Notes: generated from the letters alone by a model not told the origin. Positions 1 to 11,466 are shown, counted from the stretch's first letter. The stretch: DNA of 64,000 nt from Mytilus californianus (GCF_021869535.1 NW_026262690.1:67201995-67265994); one strand, 5' to 3'. Made by a program: numbers and translations.

Positions 1-530
1 GCTTGTTTTTTGCCCCTTTTTGGCCCCTAATTCCTAAAATTTGGAGACAATTACCCCCAAAATCAATCCCAGCATTCCCTTTGTGATATGGAACCTCGTG
101 ATACAATGTCAGAGAGATCCATACACTTACACACAAGTTATTGTCATGAAACTAGAAAAATGCTTTTTTTTGCCCCTTTTTTGCCCCTAAGTCCTAAAAT
201 TTGGAGGCAATTACCCCCAAAATCAATCCCAGCATTCCCTTTGTGATATGGAACCTTGTGGTACAATGTCAGAGAGATCCATACACTTACACACAAGTTA
301 TGTCTGGAAGTTACAAAAATGCTTATTTTTGGCCCCTAATTCCTTAACTGTGGGTACCATAACCCCCAAAATCAGTCCCCACCTTCCTTTCGTGGTATTG
401 AACCTTATGGTAAAATTTCATTGAGATCCATTCACTTAAACTAAAGTTAGAGTGCGAAAAGTAATGTGTCTTCGGACGACGACGTCATACCAATATACGA
501 CCACAAAAATTTTTTTGCGGTCGTATAAAA
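1..530 (+). mobile_element. 3' part of a dispersed repeat with internal ~155-bp units
   Basis: Three tandem units of about 150-160 bp can be aligned on the phrase 'gagatcc' at 114, 274 and 423. Each contains C-rich runs such as 'ttttggcccctaa' and 'acccccaaaatcaatcc'. A GACGAC-rich stretch follows, and the block ends with GCGGTCGTAT at 517-526. The same tail closes the complete element ending at 4970, so this is the right end of a second copy whose left part lies outside the window or is lost. Non-coding; no transposase is seen. Confidence 0.7.
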
Positions 531-689
531 ATTACACACAAGTCTGCTTTACACAATTTGTATGGTTTTCAAACACTTTTCATTCAATTGTTTTAATGTG
601 TTTTCACTTTTTCCATTCTTCTATGGCTTTTCTTAATACATGCACAGACTTATTATAAAGGTAACTTGAAGACTTCTACTAAATTGAAT

Positions 690-920
690 AAAGCCAAATG
701 CCTAACGTTTTAACAATAGCCATCTGTACTAGAAAAAGCCAAATGCCTAACATTTAAACAATAGACATCTGTACTAGAAAAATCCAAATGCCTAACATTC
801 AAACAATAGCCATCTGTACTAGAAAAATCCAAATGCCTAACATTTAACCAATAGCCATCTGTACTAGAAAAATCCAAATGCCTAACATTTAAACAATAGC
901 CATCTGTACTAGAAAAAGCT
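690..920. repeat. 45-bp tandem repeat, five copies
   Basis: The phrase 'aaatgcctaac' recurs at 696, 741, 786, 831 and 876, exactly 45 bp apart. Each unit also contains 'catctgtactagaaaaa'. Units differ by only a few bases, so expansion is recent. From 921 to about 1495 I see only AT-rich non-coding sequence. Confidence 0.9.
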
Positions 921-1506
921 AACTGTACCTTATTATGCTTTATACATTGTTTATTATAGAAATATCAAATCATGCAATGAAATTAATAGCAGTATTTTTC
1001 AAATGATATGAAATGTAAATAAGTTTGTTTCTGATCTGTACACTATCTGAATTTTTGTATTAATCCTCTACCAAACCTCACGCCGGGTTTTGCGAGAAAC
1101 ATTTTGTTCTATTTCATTATAAACTTTGTCTGCTAAACATCTCAAACCGTATTTTTAAAATTGCAAAGTTCAAGGCTTGCTGCGAGACATATTGAACATT
1201 TACCTGTTAAAAAGTAACATCTTAAAGGAACTACACATGGTATAAAGCATTTTTTGTCAAGTTTCTATCCATTATATTTTAAATTGTATAAAATTTCACT
1301 TTGATAAGCTTTTATCACAAACTGCAAGGCAATCAGGAGAATACAATTGTAGGATAATGTTGCATTAATATAATAAATGTTACACACTATATGCAAGTAT
1401 TAAGCTTTACAATGTTCAATGACTGACTGCAGGTTTACTACAAATTGATAACATTATGGAAGCATTACTGAAATTTGTATACTTGTCCCATACAGTTATG
1501 ATACAC

Positions 1507-1755
1507 CATAGGCTTTAGTTTTGATAAAAGGATATTCCAAGAACTGTGTAATATTTGACTTTACATGGTTTTCACAAATCTGTTTCAGCTGATCATACAA
1601 AGCTGCAGACATCTTGTGAGAACACATGTTCTCTACAGCCTGGTATAGCTCTTCTAAACTGGAATTTATAGAGCGGCTTGTGTGAATGGCCTGCACTGAT
1701 TCTGCCAATTTGTCCCATGTTAAAGCTTGGAAGTTGTCTGGAAGTCTAGGCTTTT
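1507..1755 (-). CDS. CUL4: Cullin-4 coding exon 2
   Basis: The acceptor is at 1757-1756. The exon reads from 'KPRLPDNF' through '[11 protein letters not shown]' to '[12 protein letters not shown]'. After that point similarity to known cullins fades. The frame runs on through '[12 protein letters not shown]' to a stop at 1496-1498. The only nearby GT is 'ATG|GTGTAT', giving an exon end at 1507. The donor is weak, so the 3' boundary is uncertain. Confidence 0.8.
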
Positions 1756-4700
1756 CTGAAGTAAAACATTTAATATCATTTAACATGTTTAAATATGATA
1801 ACAATTGTTTTAGGTGTTAAATTTAGTTTGTTACATGCAAATTAACAAAGCTTTTACATCTGAGAACAATAAAATTGAATAATCAGGTAAAATATAAAAC
1901 AATTCCTAAAGTTAAAGATTATGTAATTACTGCTTACAAAACTCAATTTATGCCCATCTCCCAAGCACATGTTGTAATGTTTACATTTCACGGCCTGTGC
2001 ACTCATTAATATTCATGAGTTGTGTAAATCAGGTCAACATTTTTCAAAGCGCTAGTTTAAACTATATATAACATTAACTATTTCTTTATACCAGGTCATC
2101 AATTTCTGTCCCAAAAAATAATCATTAAAAGCACTTTATAGAGCAGAAAACATATGCATAGTTACGTTAAGCCTAAAGCAAAGAGAGACAATTCAATTTT
2201 AAAAAACTATGGAAAGCCAAAATAACAATAAAATGCTTCGCTGGGCGCAGCTTGATACGACCGCAGAGGTCGAACCCTGAACAGTTGGGGCAAGTATGGA
2301 CACAACATTCAAGCTTGATACAGCTCTGAATTTGGATTGTGATTAAATATTTGACACAGCATAAGTTTCTGACACAGAAAGAATGTGGTCTAAGAACTTC
2401 AATTTTTTTAATTTACCTATTATGGTCCAATTTCCAAAATCAAAATACATGGTTAGATTCAGCATATCAAAGAACCCCATATTATATTCAATTTTTGTTG
2501 AAATCAAACAAAGTTTAATTTTGGACCCCACCTTGGACAAACTTGAAAACTGGTCCCATAAACAAAAATCTAAACACATGTTTAGATTCAGCATATCAAA
2601 GAACCCCAAGAATTCAATTTTTGTTAAAATCAAACTAAGTTTAATTTTGGACCCTTTGGACCTTAATGTAGACCAATTTAAAAATGGGACCCAAAATTAA
2701 AAATCTAAAAACACGGTTAGATTTGGCATATCAAAGAACCCCAAGAATTCAATTTTTGATGAAATCAAACAAAGTTTAATTTTGGACCCTTTTGACCTCA
2801 ATATGAACCAATTTGATAGCGGCCCACAAATAAAAAATCTAAATACATGGTAAGATTCAGCATATCAAAGAACCCCATATATTCAATTTTTGTTGAAATC
2901 AAACAAAGTTTAATTTTGGACCCCAATTTGGACCAACTTGAAAACTGGGCCAAAAATCTAAAATCTAAATACATGTTAAGATTCAGCATATCAAAGAACC
3001 CCAAGAATTCAATTTTTGTTAAAATCAAACTAAGTTTAATTTTGGACCCTTTTGACCTCAATGTGGACAAAGTTGATAACGGGGCCCAAATATCAAAAAT
3101 CTGAATACATGGTTAGATTCAGCATATCAAATAACCCCATATATTCAATTTTTGTTGAAATCAAACAAAGCTTAATTTTGGACCCTTTTGACCTCAATAT
3201 GAACCAATTTGATAGCAGGGTCCACAAATAAAAAATCTAAATACATGGTTAGATTCAGCATATCAAAGAACCCCATATATTCAATTTTTGTTGAAATCAA
3301 ACAAAGTTTAATTTTGGACCCCAATTTGGACCAACTTGAAAACTGGGCCAAAAATCTAAAATCTAAATACATGTTTAGATTCAGCATATCAAAGAACCCC
3401 ATATATTCAATTTTTGTTGAAATCAAACAAAGTTTAATTTTGGACCCCAACTTGGACCAACTTGAAAACTGGGCCAATTATCAAAAATCTAAACACATTT
3501 TTAGATTCAGCATATCAAAGAACCCCAAGAATTCAATTTTTGTTAAAATCAAACTAAGTTTAATTTTGGACCCTTTTGACCTCAATGTGGACAAAGTTGA
3601 TAATGGGGCCCAAAAATCAAAAATCTAAATACATGGTTAGATTCAGCATATCAAAGAACCCCATATATTCAATTTTTGTTGAAATCAAACAAAGTTTAAT
3701 TTTGGACCCCAATTTGGACCAACTTGAAAACTGGGCCAAAAATCAAAAATCTAAATACATGTTTAGATTCAGCATATCAAAGAACCCCATATATTCAATT
3801 TTTGTTAAAATCAAACAAAGTTTAATTTTGGACCCTTTGGACCTTAATGTAGAACAATTTGAAAACTGGACCCAAAATTAAAAATCTAAATACACGGTTA
3901 GATTCGGCATAACAAATAAATAAATGTGGTCAAAGATTTTACAAATCTAATGCGCATACTGTCCAATTAAAGATTACTTCTTGAAATTTTTCAATATTTG
4001 AAATTTGAAAAAAAAATAATATTTGAAGAATAATTCTTTTTAATTTCTGAAATCTGAAATGAGAAAAAATTGACCCCCCACAATTTCTTTAAACCCCCCC
4101 CCCCCTTTTTTCCCCAAAAAAATTCTTTCCCTCAAGATATGGTCATAATCTCAATTCAAATTTCCAATGGAGTTTGCAACTATAATTACCCATTTAAATC
4201 TACCATAGTGCTAACTTAATCTATTTTATAATAGAATTTAAAATATAGTGTCAAATCTTTCATATGGATTTTGTTGTAAAAAAAAAAGATGCAACATTTG
4301 CAGATATTTTTACTGGTCTTCCTTTATAAATATGCATTTCTTTAAACATAATTTAAAAGCAGTGTAAGGGAAGTAACCAAAACGTTGTATTTAGATTACC
4401 TCCCTTACACTGTTTTAAATTATCTTAATTGTTCATTAACCATTACTTTATACATAATTTAAAAGCAGTGTAAGGGAGATAATTTCAATGATGAATTTGA
4501 TTTATCTCCCTTACACTGCTTTAAATTATGTTTTGTACTAAAGTATTTGTCCATTAACCAGGACAACCTTGTTTTTCCCCCTTTTTTGCCCCTAATTCTT
4601 AAACGGTTTGAGCCATAACCCCCCAAAGCAAATCCTAACCATCCCTTTGTGGTATGGAAACTTCTAGTATAATTTCAGAGAGATCCATACACCGTTCCAC

Positions 4701-7700
4701 AGTTATTGTCTGGAAACTAGAAAATGCTTATTTTTGGCCCCTTTTTGGCCCCTAATTCCTTAACTGTTGGTACCATAACCCCCAAAATCAATCCCCACCT
4801 TCCTTTTGTGGTATTGAACCTTATGGTAAAATTTCATAGAGATCCATTCACTTAAACTAAAGTTAGAGTGCGAAAACTAATGCGTCTTCGGACGACGACG
4901 CCGGACGACGACGACGACGACGCCAACGTCATACCAATATACGACCACAAAAATTTTTTTGCGGTCGTATAAAAATAAAATTGGGTTTTTTTTCAAAGTT
5001 TCTGTATGTTTAATAAATATCTATGAAAAAGTTTGACATAAGCATTCATGATATTCCCAGATCTACTTTGAGGGACTGTTTAGCTGACCCTTTAAGGTCT
5101 TGATGTAAACCATGGTGCTCCAACAATATTTACCAGAGTTCAGGAGCAAGAACTTGCTGCCTATTGCATCAAGATGACAAATTTAGGTTACGGGTTCACA
5201 CGCTGCCAGGCAAGTAATTGATTTAGCTTCAAATATGTGCAAAGCACTTTATATGCAAAAGGAACCAACTAAACACTGGTTTTATGGGTTTATATCCAGA
5301 TTTCTAGAGCTGACAATGAAAAAACCAAAGAAAAGAGAGAAGGCAAGAGATGACTCGGTTACAGAAGAAGTAATAGCTAATTACTTTGCTGAATTGAAAA
5401 CAATTCTTGAAAAGTATGACATTCTTAACAGACCATCTCATATTTGGAAGGTAGACGAGTCAGGAATATCTCTTGATCATAATCCACCTTAGGTACTTGC
5501 TATCAAAGGTAGTAATCCACAATCAGTGACACATGGTCATTCAGCCAACACCACCATAATTGCAGCCATATAGGCTCTAGGTGAAACCCTTCCTCCATTT
5601 ATCATATTTAAGGGAGAAAGAATTTCTAAAGAAATAACATCAGGTGGTTTAAAAGGCACAGAATACAGAACCTCATTTACAGGCTGGTCCAACTCTATCT
5701 TATTCCTTGACTTTTTCAAGAACCACTTCCTACGCCATGTAACAGTTAGACCATGTTTACTTCTTTATGATGGTCACACTACACACATAAACTGTGACAT
5801 TATCATGATTATCCAAGCAGCTAAGGAGGTAGATGTTCATTTATTTGTACTTCCTCCACATTTAAGTCACTGTCTTCAGCCATTGGACGTATCTGTGTTT
5901 GCCCCATTCAAGCATTGTCTGGACACAGAATTTCACAAATATCTTCATTTCCATCCAAATAATGTTATCACCAGAGAATTGCTCCCACACGATATCAACA
6001 GCATACAAGAGTTCACTTACAGTGCCAACCATCATGTCAGGCTTTAGAAAAACTGGTATTTTCCCACTGGACCAGTCAACAGTCAGCACTGCTCCACCAT
6101 CTATTATTACCATAGAAACAAGTAATAAAAATGTATCAAGAAAGGACAGACATAATAACAGAACAGTGAAAATACTTTTCGAGGAGAAAACAGAACAGTT
6201 TAAACAATCAAAAGAAAACATGGTAGTAACAACTAATAGGAAACCAAGAAAGAAACTCATTCCACCATTTGGAGCTGCAATAACAAAAGACAGTTCTCGG
6301 AACAGAATACAATGGAGAACATGGCACCGAAACCAGCTAAAGTTCCGGAGAAAAAAAACAACAAAAAGAAAATTCATTCCACCAGTAAAAGCAAGTACAA
6401 GTAAATCAGATGGACCAACCCCAGCAAAAAAGGGAAAGAACACCATTACAACCAATTCAACAAAAGGAAAAGGTCTTAAACAAAAGAAACAACACACTCA
6501 GCAAATCAACGATGAAGAAGATAAAGAAGAGGATACTGAGCTTTGCATGGCTTGTACTGTTGTAGCAGGAGACAGCCACGTCAGATTGATCTGAAACTGT
6601 CAATAAAATTTGTGGAGTGGTATCAGTGTGTAAGGTGCAACGGTTGGGTGCACAAGACCTACTGCACAGACTTTGAACCCATCGACAAGGACGATGAATA
6701 TGTGTGTTAAAACTGCAGAAGACTGACCAATGGCCATTTCATATCACAAAACTATACTCCATGCTATTAACATTTTTGTCTATTTCTACAGTCACATTTT
6801 TTCTTTTCTTAATTTTTTTCTTTATTTATTTATTTCATCAATTTCTTAATAATACTGACTTGAATTTTTTTTTTTATTTTGCTCATCTGGAATTCCTATC
6901 TTAGTTGTCCATTAATAAATCATCATTTCCTTACTTTGTTGTTCTTAAATGTGTGATAAACAGGCCCTCCATACATGTTTACTATGGATGGGCGGACTTA
7001 TTGGACAAACGTACTTCTGTTAAAAACACAGGTGACCTATTTGTTAGGTTGATTTTCAAAATGATATACGTACAAAAAGTGTTCAGTGAAGAGATTCAAA
7101 TAAAATTTGATTCAATTTTTAAATTATTCAGCAGAAATATAGACGATCAAAACCTTAGGTGGTGCATTTACCGGACTGCATCGTAATCATTTAAAAAGCA
7201 CAAACTCTATGTTTATACTTTGTCTGAGTTTTGTAAAGAATTGATACCCAATTTAGAAATATTATGCACATTTTTGAGTATCTTCCCCAACACGTTGACT
7301 GGGGATTCAGTTCAATGTTGAGAGATGAATCAGTATAAAAATATCTTCCAGTAGACAATGGTAGAGTGAATTTGATCACGACACCAATGTGCAGATTTTA
7401 TATTAAAAACAATCTTAATTGGGCTTTTAAGGCATCAGTTGTATTAATAAAAATGTTGAAGTGTGTGCATCAATGTTTGTTCATAAGTTCCAGAGAGTAT
7501 ATGCTTTGGATCTCTGAACATATTCTTACATAATTAAGTACCTTTGAAATTTTTTATTATCAGTTTCTTTGTGGATCCAGGTTTACTATTGGCAAGAGGG
7601 GAAGCATGCCTATTTATTCCGTTTGAGGGATTAGTTAACGCTGAAAAGTTTGCACGTTTCTGAGAATCTGTCATTGGGGATAACTCAGAATTCTCCCTAG

Positions 7701-7821
7701 ATCGTTTATTGTTTTGACTTGAACAGTTATCACTCAGTCGCCTTTTCTTGGAACTTGTCAAGTCGTTTTCTTGGCTCTGCTGTTCAGGCAGATTGCGTTG
7801 GTTGGCATTTGAGAGTGGCAT
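1507..7821 (-). CDS. CUL4: Cullin-4, first two coding exons (gene partial)
   Basis: CUL4 is the scaffold of CRL4 ubiquitin ligases, linking DDB1 and its DCAF substrate receptors to the RING protein RBX1. Exons are 7821-7542 and 1755-about 1507. Exon 1 ends 'KNFK' plus one base before GT; exon 2 follows a 'tttacttcag' acceptor. Joining them restores a Glu codon and gives '[14 protein letters not shown]', matching the start of the animal CUL4 cullin-repeat domain. '[15 protein letters not shown]' in exon 2 is a hallmark of the family. Residues 1-93 are low complexity with two basic clusters (KKRRL, NNKRSR) that resemble the nuclear localisation region of CUL4B. The body of the protein (DDB1 contacts, cullin homology domain, neddylation site) lies left of base 1. 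The 5.8-kb intron holds a large repeat element and a dead transposase. Confidence 0.9.
2380..3960. repeat. Twelve-unit tandem array, 126/136-bp units
   Basis: The phrase 'gattcagcatatcaaa' or a close variant starts at 2456, 2585, 2720, 2854, 2980, 3116, 3252, 3378, 3504, 3640, 3766 and 3901. Spacings are 129, 135, 134, 126, 136, 136, 126, 126, 136, 126 and 135. Two length classes are interspersed, so amplification probably involved higher-order units. Reading through in either direction gives ORFs with repeating peptides such as '[16 protein letters not shown]'. I treat these as shadows. Confidence 0.95.
4350..4421. repeat. Palindromic hairpin (left of a tandem pair)
   Basis: 'aatttaaaagcagtgtaagg' is mirrored by 'ccttacactgttttaaatt' across a loop of about 30 bases. 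A second, closely similar palindrome follows 31 bp downstream. Both contain the 'caagggag'-like core common in bivalve miniature elements. Confidence 0.85.
4453..4530. repeat. Palindromic hairpin (right of a tandem pair)
   Basis: 'cataatttaaaagcagtgta' pairs with 'tacactgctttaaattatg', extending inward through 'agggagataa'/'ttatctccct'. It is longer and better matched than its left neighbour, consistent with duplication of a small foldback element. Confidence 0.85.
5135..6713 (+). pseudogene. pogo/Tigger-like DDE transposase with PHD-like tail, broken
   Basis: About 5135-5235 resembles the end of a CENP-B-type helix-turn-helix ('[15 protein letters not shown]'). One frame from 5235 to about 6000 then encodes the DDE_1 catalytic core: 'VDESGI' (first Asp), '[11 protein letters not shown]' (second Asp) and '[17 protein letters not shown]' (third Asp region). 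It is interrupted by in-frame stops at 5490 and near 5571. A frameshift near 5990-6003 moves into another frame with the family's typical '[12 protein letters not shown]', followed by a Lys-rich linker. A further shift leads to '[17 protein letters not shown]' (from about 6612), a PHD/zinc-finger-like segment that itself ends in a stop within a CxxC pair. Inactive. It lies in the cullin-4 intron on the opposite strand. Confidence 0.88.
6714..7541. other. No gene seen
   Basis: T-rich and AT-rich intron sequence between the dead transposase and cullin-4 exon 1. Short ORFs here lack composition or similarity suggesting coding. Confidence 0.6.
7542..7821 (-). CDS. CUL4: Cullin-4 coding exon 1
   Basis: It begins with ATG at 7821 ('[10 protein letters not shown]'), is Ser/Asn/Gln-rich with basic clusters KKRRL and NKRSRE, and ends 'KLIIKNFK' plus one base at a canonical 'AAAG|GTACTT' donor. 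Splice phase 1 matches exon 2. Confidence 0.88.
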
Positions 7822-8972
7822 ACACCTCTCTTTAGGCCTTAAGTGGCCTAAGGAGCCAGAACTGTTAAATTAAGTGTACAATTACACTTTTTCACAAGGC
7901 TGTCTGCCTTTCTTTGTCAAAATGGCGTAAATCTCGTGTGTTGTCTCGTGACAAGGGAGATAATTCATTTGTTTACTGATACATGTACTTTACCGAAGAA
8001 AAGTTAAGAGATAAATAAATAATGAAAAATAAGACAGAAATTACTTTAATCAATAAATAGTAGGAAAAAGTTTTTAAAACATTATACTGATGATGGGAAT
8101 TAAACAAATAGAAAGAACATTATATACTATAATATGCATATGTTAGTTATAGTAATCTTGGGTCTTATATCTGATTATACGAATACGATTACGAAAGTTT
8201 ATTTTGATTCGGTTCACATATAACAATGCAAAAATAAGCTCTTAAGAGTTTCTACGGCCGAATACAAATATTATATTATCTATGAAAAACATCTTAAAAC
8301 ATTCGTATAAAAAAAATAACCTAATCGTAAAAGAATATACACTTGAAGATCTGCATCTGACATTGATCTCAGAAAACTTATTAATAATGTTTTTTTTTTT
8401 ACTTCAAACTTATTTTTTTTTAAATTCACATGAAAAAAAATTTACTTGATCTTGCAGAGAATTTCGGTTTTCAAAATAGTAGAAGATTGTAACAATTGAA
8501 ACATTCAAATTTATTGGCAGTTGTTCTAGTTATAAGAGGAAGTCCGACTTGAGATGTATTCTGGACATTTGTCGTGAAACATTCAACACATGATTCAGAC
8601 GGAGATTTTAACAAACATTCAATAATCCTAATTTTTCAAATTCATTTACAGTAATACGTTTTCTCTGAGGAAGATATTGTATGATAAACCTAATAACTTT
8701 TGAATAACCGCACGCAGAGACATCTCGGGTTCAATTTATGGTTACTCTGTTAATTATACAACTCCCATCTGTATCTGCATTAGTAAGTCGGAAAAAACCC
8801 CACATATTGACTTTTTATAACGGGGATGAATATGCGCTCAGTCGAAGGCCCTTCCAATTTTGATATTGCGCACAAATCTATTTTCCTTTGTCATGTTTGT
8901 TATTTTCTGCAACTCTCATTTTTAATTGAGTATACAAATTAAATTGCATTTGGAAGAAGAACTCAAATTTCT
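7822..8972. other. Cullin-4 upstream region, otherwise empty
   Basis: This should contain the cullin-4 5' UTR and promoter. 'CAAAATGGCGT' at about 7918-7928 resembles a YY1 site, a common core element of housekeeping promoters. From about 8000 to 8920 the sequence is AT-rich and shows no gene or clear repeat. Confidence 0.35.
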
Positions 8973-10640
8973 ATGATATTCGGTCCGTCCAAAAGTGCCA
9001 ATTTTCAAGCCTTTTCTACCAGCACGGCTTCAATATCTCTCAGACAATGGGTTAAACGCGATAAAGAAGACTCTTTCCGAATGGCCAAAGGCTGTAAGGT
9101 CGTTGATATAAGGTCTATGAATACCCATTCTACATCAATCTTTAAAGACCCAAATGTTGAAAAACACTTGTCCTACCTCCATGACAAATATGTTGTTGTC
9201 CCCGCAGATAAAGCCCCCAAAAATATCGTTTTTGTGTGTAAATCACATTACATAAACTGCTTGATAAATGAATAAGGTATTGACAATTAACTTGGAAACT
9301 CAACATATACCCCAACGACACTTACCAAAGAGGAAATCCTTGATAATCATAGGTCTGTTCTATGTTCTCTGAAATTTCAATCCAAAATGAAGAACTGGAT
9401 CTTCCATCACTGTATTGGATACCTAAACTACATAACTGTCCTTACAAACAACGGTATATTGCTGGGTCTTCCAAGTGCTCCACGAAACCTCTTTCTAAAT
9501 TATTAACATCAATTTTATCAGCAATCAAAGCCGGGCTTCAAAGTTATTGTGAAACTACCTATTCTAGAGGTGGCGTGAATCAGATGCGGATACTGAAAAA
9601 TTCCAAAGATCTTTTAGAGTACATACAATCTAATAAAATTGAGAATGGAAATGGGGAATGTGTCAAAGAGACAACAACCCGACCATAGAGCAGACAACAG
9701 CCGAAGGCCACCAATGGGTCTTCAATGCAGCGAGAAAGACTCTTTCAACTTGCAATAATATTAAAACATTTGACTTTTCTATACTTTACACAAGTATTCC
9801 CCATTCCAAACTAAAAGACAAATTGAAAGAGTTGGTCCTGCTTTGTTTCATAAAAAAAAGAATGGCCAACGTAGATACAAGTATCTTGTCTTAGGGAGGG
9901 ATACATCCTACTTTGAAAAAAATAACTCTGATTCAAACAAAAAAAATCTCTGAAACTGACATTATCAAGATGCTCGATTTCTTGATTGACAGCATATTTG
10001 TTACGTTTGGAGGACGTGTTTTTCAACAAACAATCGGCATTCCCATAGTAACCAACTGTGCCCCTCTTCTTGCCGACTTGTTCCTTTATTTATATGAGGC
10101 TGACTTCATACAGGAACTTCTTAGAAAGAAAGAAAAGAAGTTAGCAGTATCCTTTAACTTTACTTTCCGCTATATAGATGATGTTCTCTCACTAAATTAT
10201 TCAAAATTTGGTGACTTTTTTTTAACACATCTATCCCATCGAACTTGAGATGAAGGATACAACAGATACAGTTAAGTCTGCCTCATATCTTGACTTACAT
10301 CTAGAAATTGACAATGTGGGTCGGTTGAAAACTAAACGTTACGACAAAAGAGATGATTTCGGCTTCCCAATTGTGAACTTTCCATTTCTATGTAGCAACA
10401 TTCCAGCAGCGCCTGCATACGGTGTATATATTTCCAGTTGATACGATATTCCAGGGTTTGTATTCCCTATCATGATTTCCTTGATAGAGGGTTGCTGCTC
10501 ACAAGGAAGCTATTAAACCAAGAGTTCCAAGTGGTGAAGTTGAAATCATCCCTTCGTAAATTTTACGGACGCCATCACGAGTTGCCGTTGACCGTTATGG
10601 AATATCCGTTTCACAGACGATAGCGGATATATTCCAAATG
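8973..10640 (+). pseudogene. Penelope-like reverse transcriptase, frameshifted (copy A)
   Basis: Pieces in several frames reconstruct a retroelement RT. They include 'YVVVPADKAPKNIVFV' (about 9187), 'LPSLYWIPKLHNCPYKQRY' (about 9400), 'TFDFSILYTSIPHSKL' (about 9770), 'GIPIVTNCAPLLADLFLY' (about 10030; the usual MG of this motif reads IV), the catalytic 'FRYIDDVLSLN' (about 10165), 'YLDLHLEIDN', and 'FPFLCSNIPAAPAYGVYIS'. Several frameshifts and stops and an inserted repeat at 9635-9745 make it non-functional. The RT family resembles Penelope-like elements; the subfamily was not resolved and no GIY-YIG domain is seen. Confidence 0.82.
9635..9745 (+). repeat. Repeat insertion inside the RT pseudogene
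   Basis: 'gaaatggggaatgtgtcaaa' through 'ccaatgggtcttcaatgcag' interrupts the RT between 'LLEYIQSN' and 'NNIKTFDFSILY'. A second copy begins at 49317 on the same strand and extends further, into 'cccgcacccggaggcgggct'. A fragment of that extension is reversed at 54426-54470. Confidence 0.75.
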
Positions 10641-10835
10641 TTGTTACTATAATCCGGAGAAACTGAGATCACCCCCATGTTTTGGTGGGGTTCGTGTTGC
10701 TCAGTCTTTAGTTTTCTATGTTGTGTTTTGTGTACTATTGTTTGTCTGTTTGTCTTTTTCTTTTTAAGCCAAATCAGTTTGAATGTCCCTTTGGTACCTC
10801 TCGCCTCTCAATTTAAGAGTAGAGCTTTGTGTAAT
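10641..10835 (+). repeat. 3' tail of the copy-A retroelement
   Basis: 'ctgagatcaccccc', then 'gttcgtgttgctcagtcttt', then 'gaatgtccctttggtacctc' follow the RT remnant directly. The same tail without its RT lies at 54685-54880. Both agree with an abundant mussel repeat known from memory. The block at 10836-11272 shows nothing recognisable. Confidence 0.7.
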
Positions 10836-11272
10836 CCTTTGTATGCCATAACAGTGAACCACAATTATTAAAAGGCTTTCAAGCGTCAGAGTATGTATAT
10901 CTGTTTGAATGTTATATGTAAATTTTTACTTGTATATTATCATTGATGTTTTATTTGTGATTCCGGCTATTGAGCGTATACAGGATGGTATAAGTTAATG
11001 TATTCCATGTATTTATAAACGATGTCCAAGGCTAATATATGTTATCTTTGTATTTAAAACACTAGCGCTACATTGACGTGTTTCCAGTTTTCTATGATAT
11101 GTCCTTTATATATAAAGTCTGCGTCATTACACGTTATTGTTAGTATAAGCGCAACTTCCTAGCTTATATTGTTGAGTATCCTTCCATTTGATATATTGTC
11201 TGGTATACATATATTGTTTTGGTATACGTACTACTTACCTTTCACGCATTTTATTAATGTTATCTTATTAAA

Positions 11273-11466
11273 GAGGGTAGGAATGGGGTACATGACGAAT
11301 GACGGTAAAATATTTGTTAAAATAATGTTAACGATAAACATTTTACCCCATTTGACGCTAACGGTAGCTTCAAAATGAGATTGGACGAATGACGATAAAA
11401 AAATTAGGCTAAAGGTAGCGAAAAACGGACGTTTGACGCTTGGAGTTAAAGGGAATCCCTACCCTC
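11273..11466. mobile_element. Candidate MITE with GAGGGTAGG termini
   Basis: GAGGGTAGG at 11273-11281 is inverted as CCTACCCTC at 11458-11466. ATTAA lies immediately or one base outside each end, a possible target duplication. The interior is non-coding with repeated 'gacgaatgac' motifs. Confidence 0.55.

Larger units (their letters stand above)
2255..4970 (+). mobile_element. Non-autonomous element with ATACGACCGC termini
   Basis: A perfect 10-bp inverted terminal repeat, ATACGACCGC at 2255-2264 and GCGGTCGTAT at 4961-4970, brackets 2,716 bp. In order it holds a unique head ('gaggtcgaaccctgaacag'), a twelve-unit tandem array (about 2380-3960), AT-rich spacer with two hairpins, and a tail of two ~159-bp C-rich units plus a GAC-repeat. 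No coding capacity is seen; the short ORFs are translations of the tandem units. The layout of head, central tandem array and tail resembles bivalve 'pearl'/Helentron-type non-autonomous elements, but that assignment is inference. It lies in the cullin-4 intron. Confidence 0.65.

Noticed and set aside
2255..2285. Possible tRNA B box ('gggttcgacct' on the minus strand)
   Set aside because: No acceptor or T-stem complementarity and no A box at the right distance. The sequence is the conserved head of the element family.
2343..3881. Overlapping ORFs of 85-139 codons on both strands
   Set aside because: They are translations of the tandem units ('[16 protein letters not shown]' and reverse), exist on both strands, and break wherever unit length changes.
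5862..6497. 211-codon ORF on the minus strand
   Set aside because: It lies antisense to the Lys-rich tail of the transposase remnant. The many Phe/Leu/Val codons are the complement of AAA/AAG-rich sense codons.
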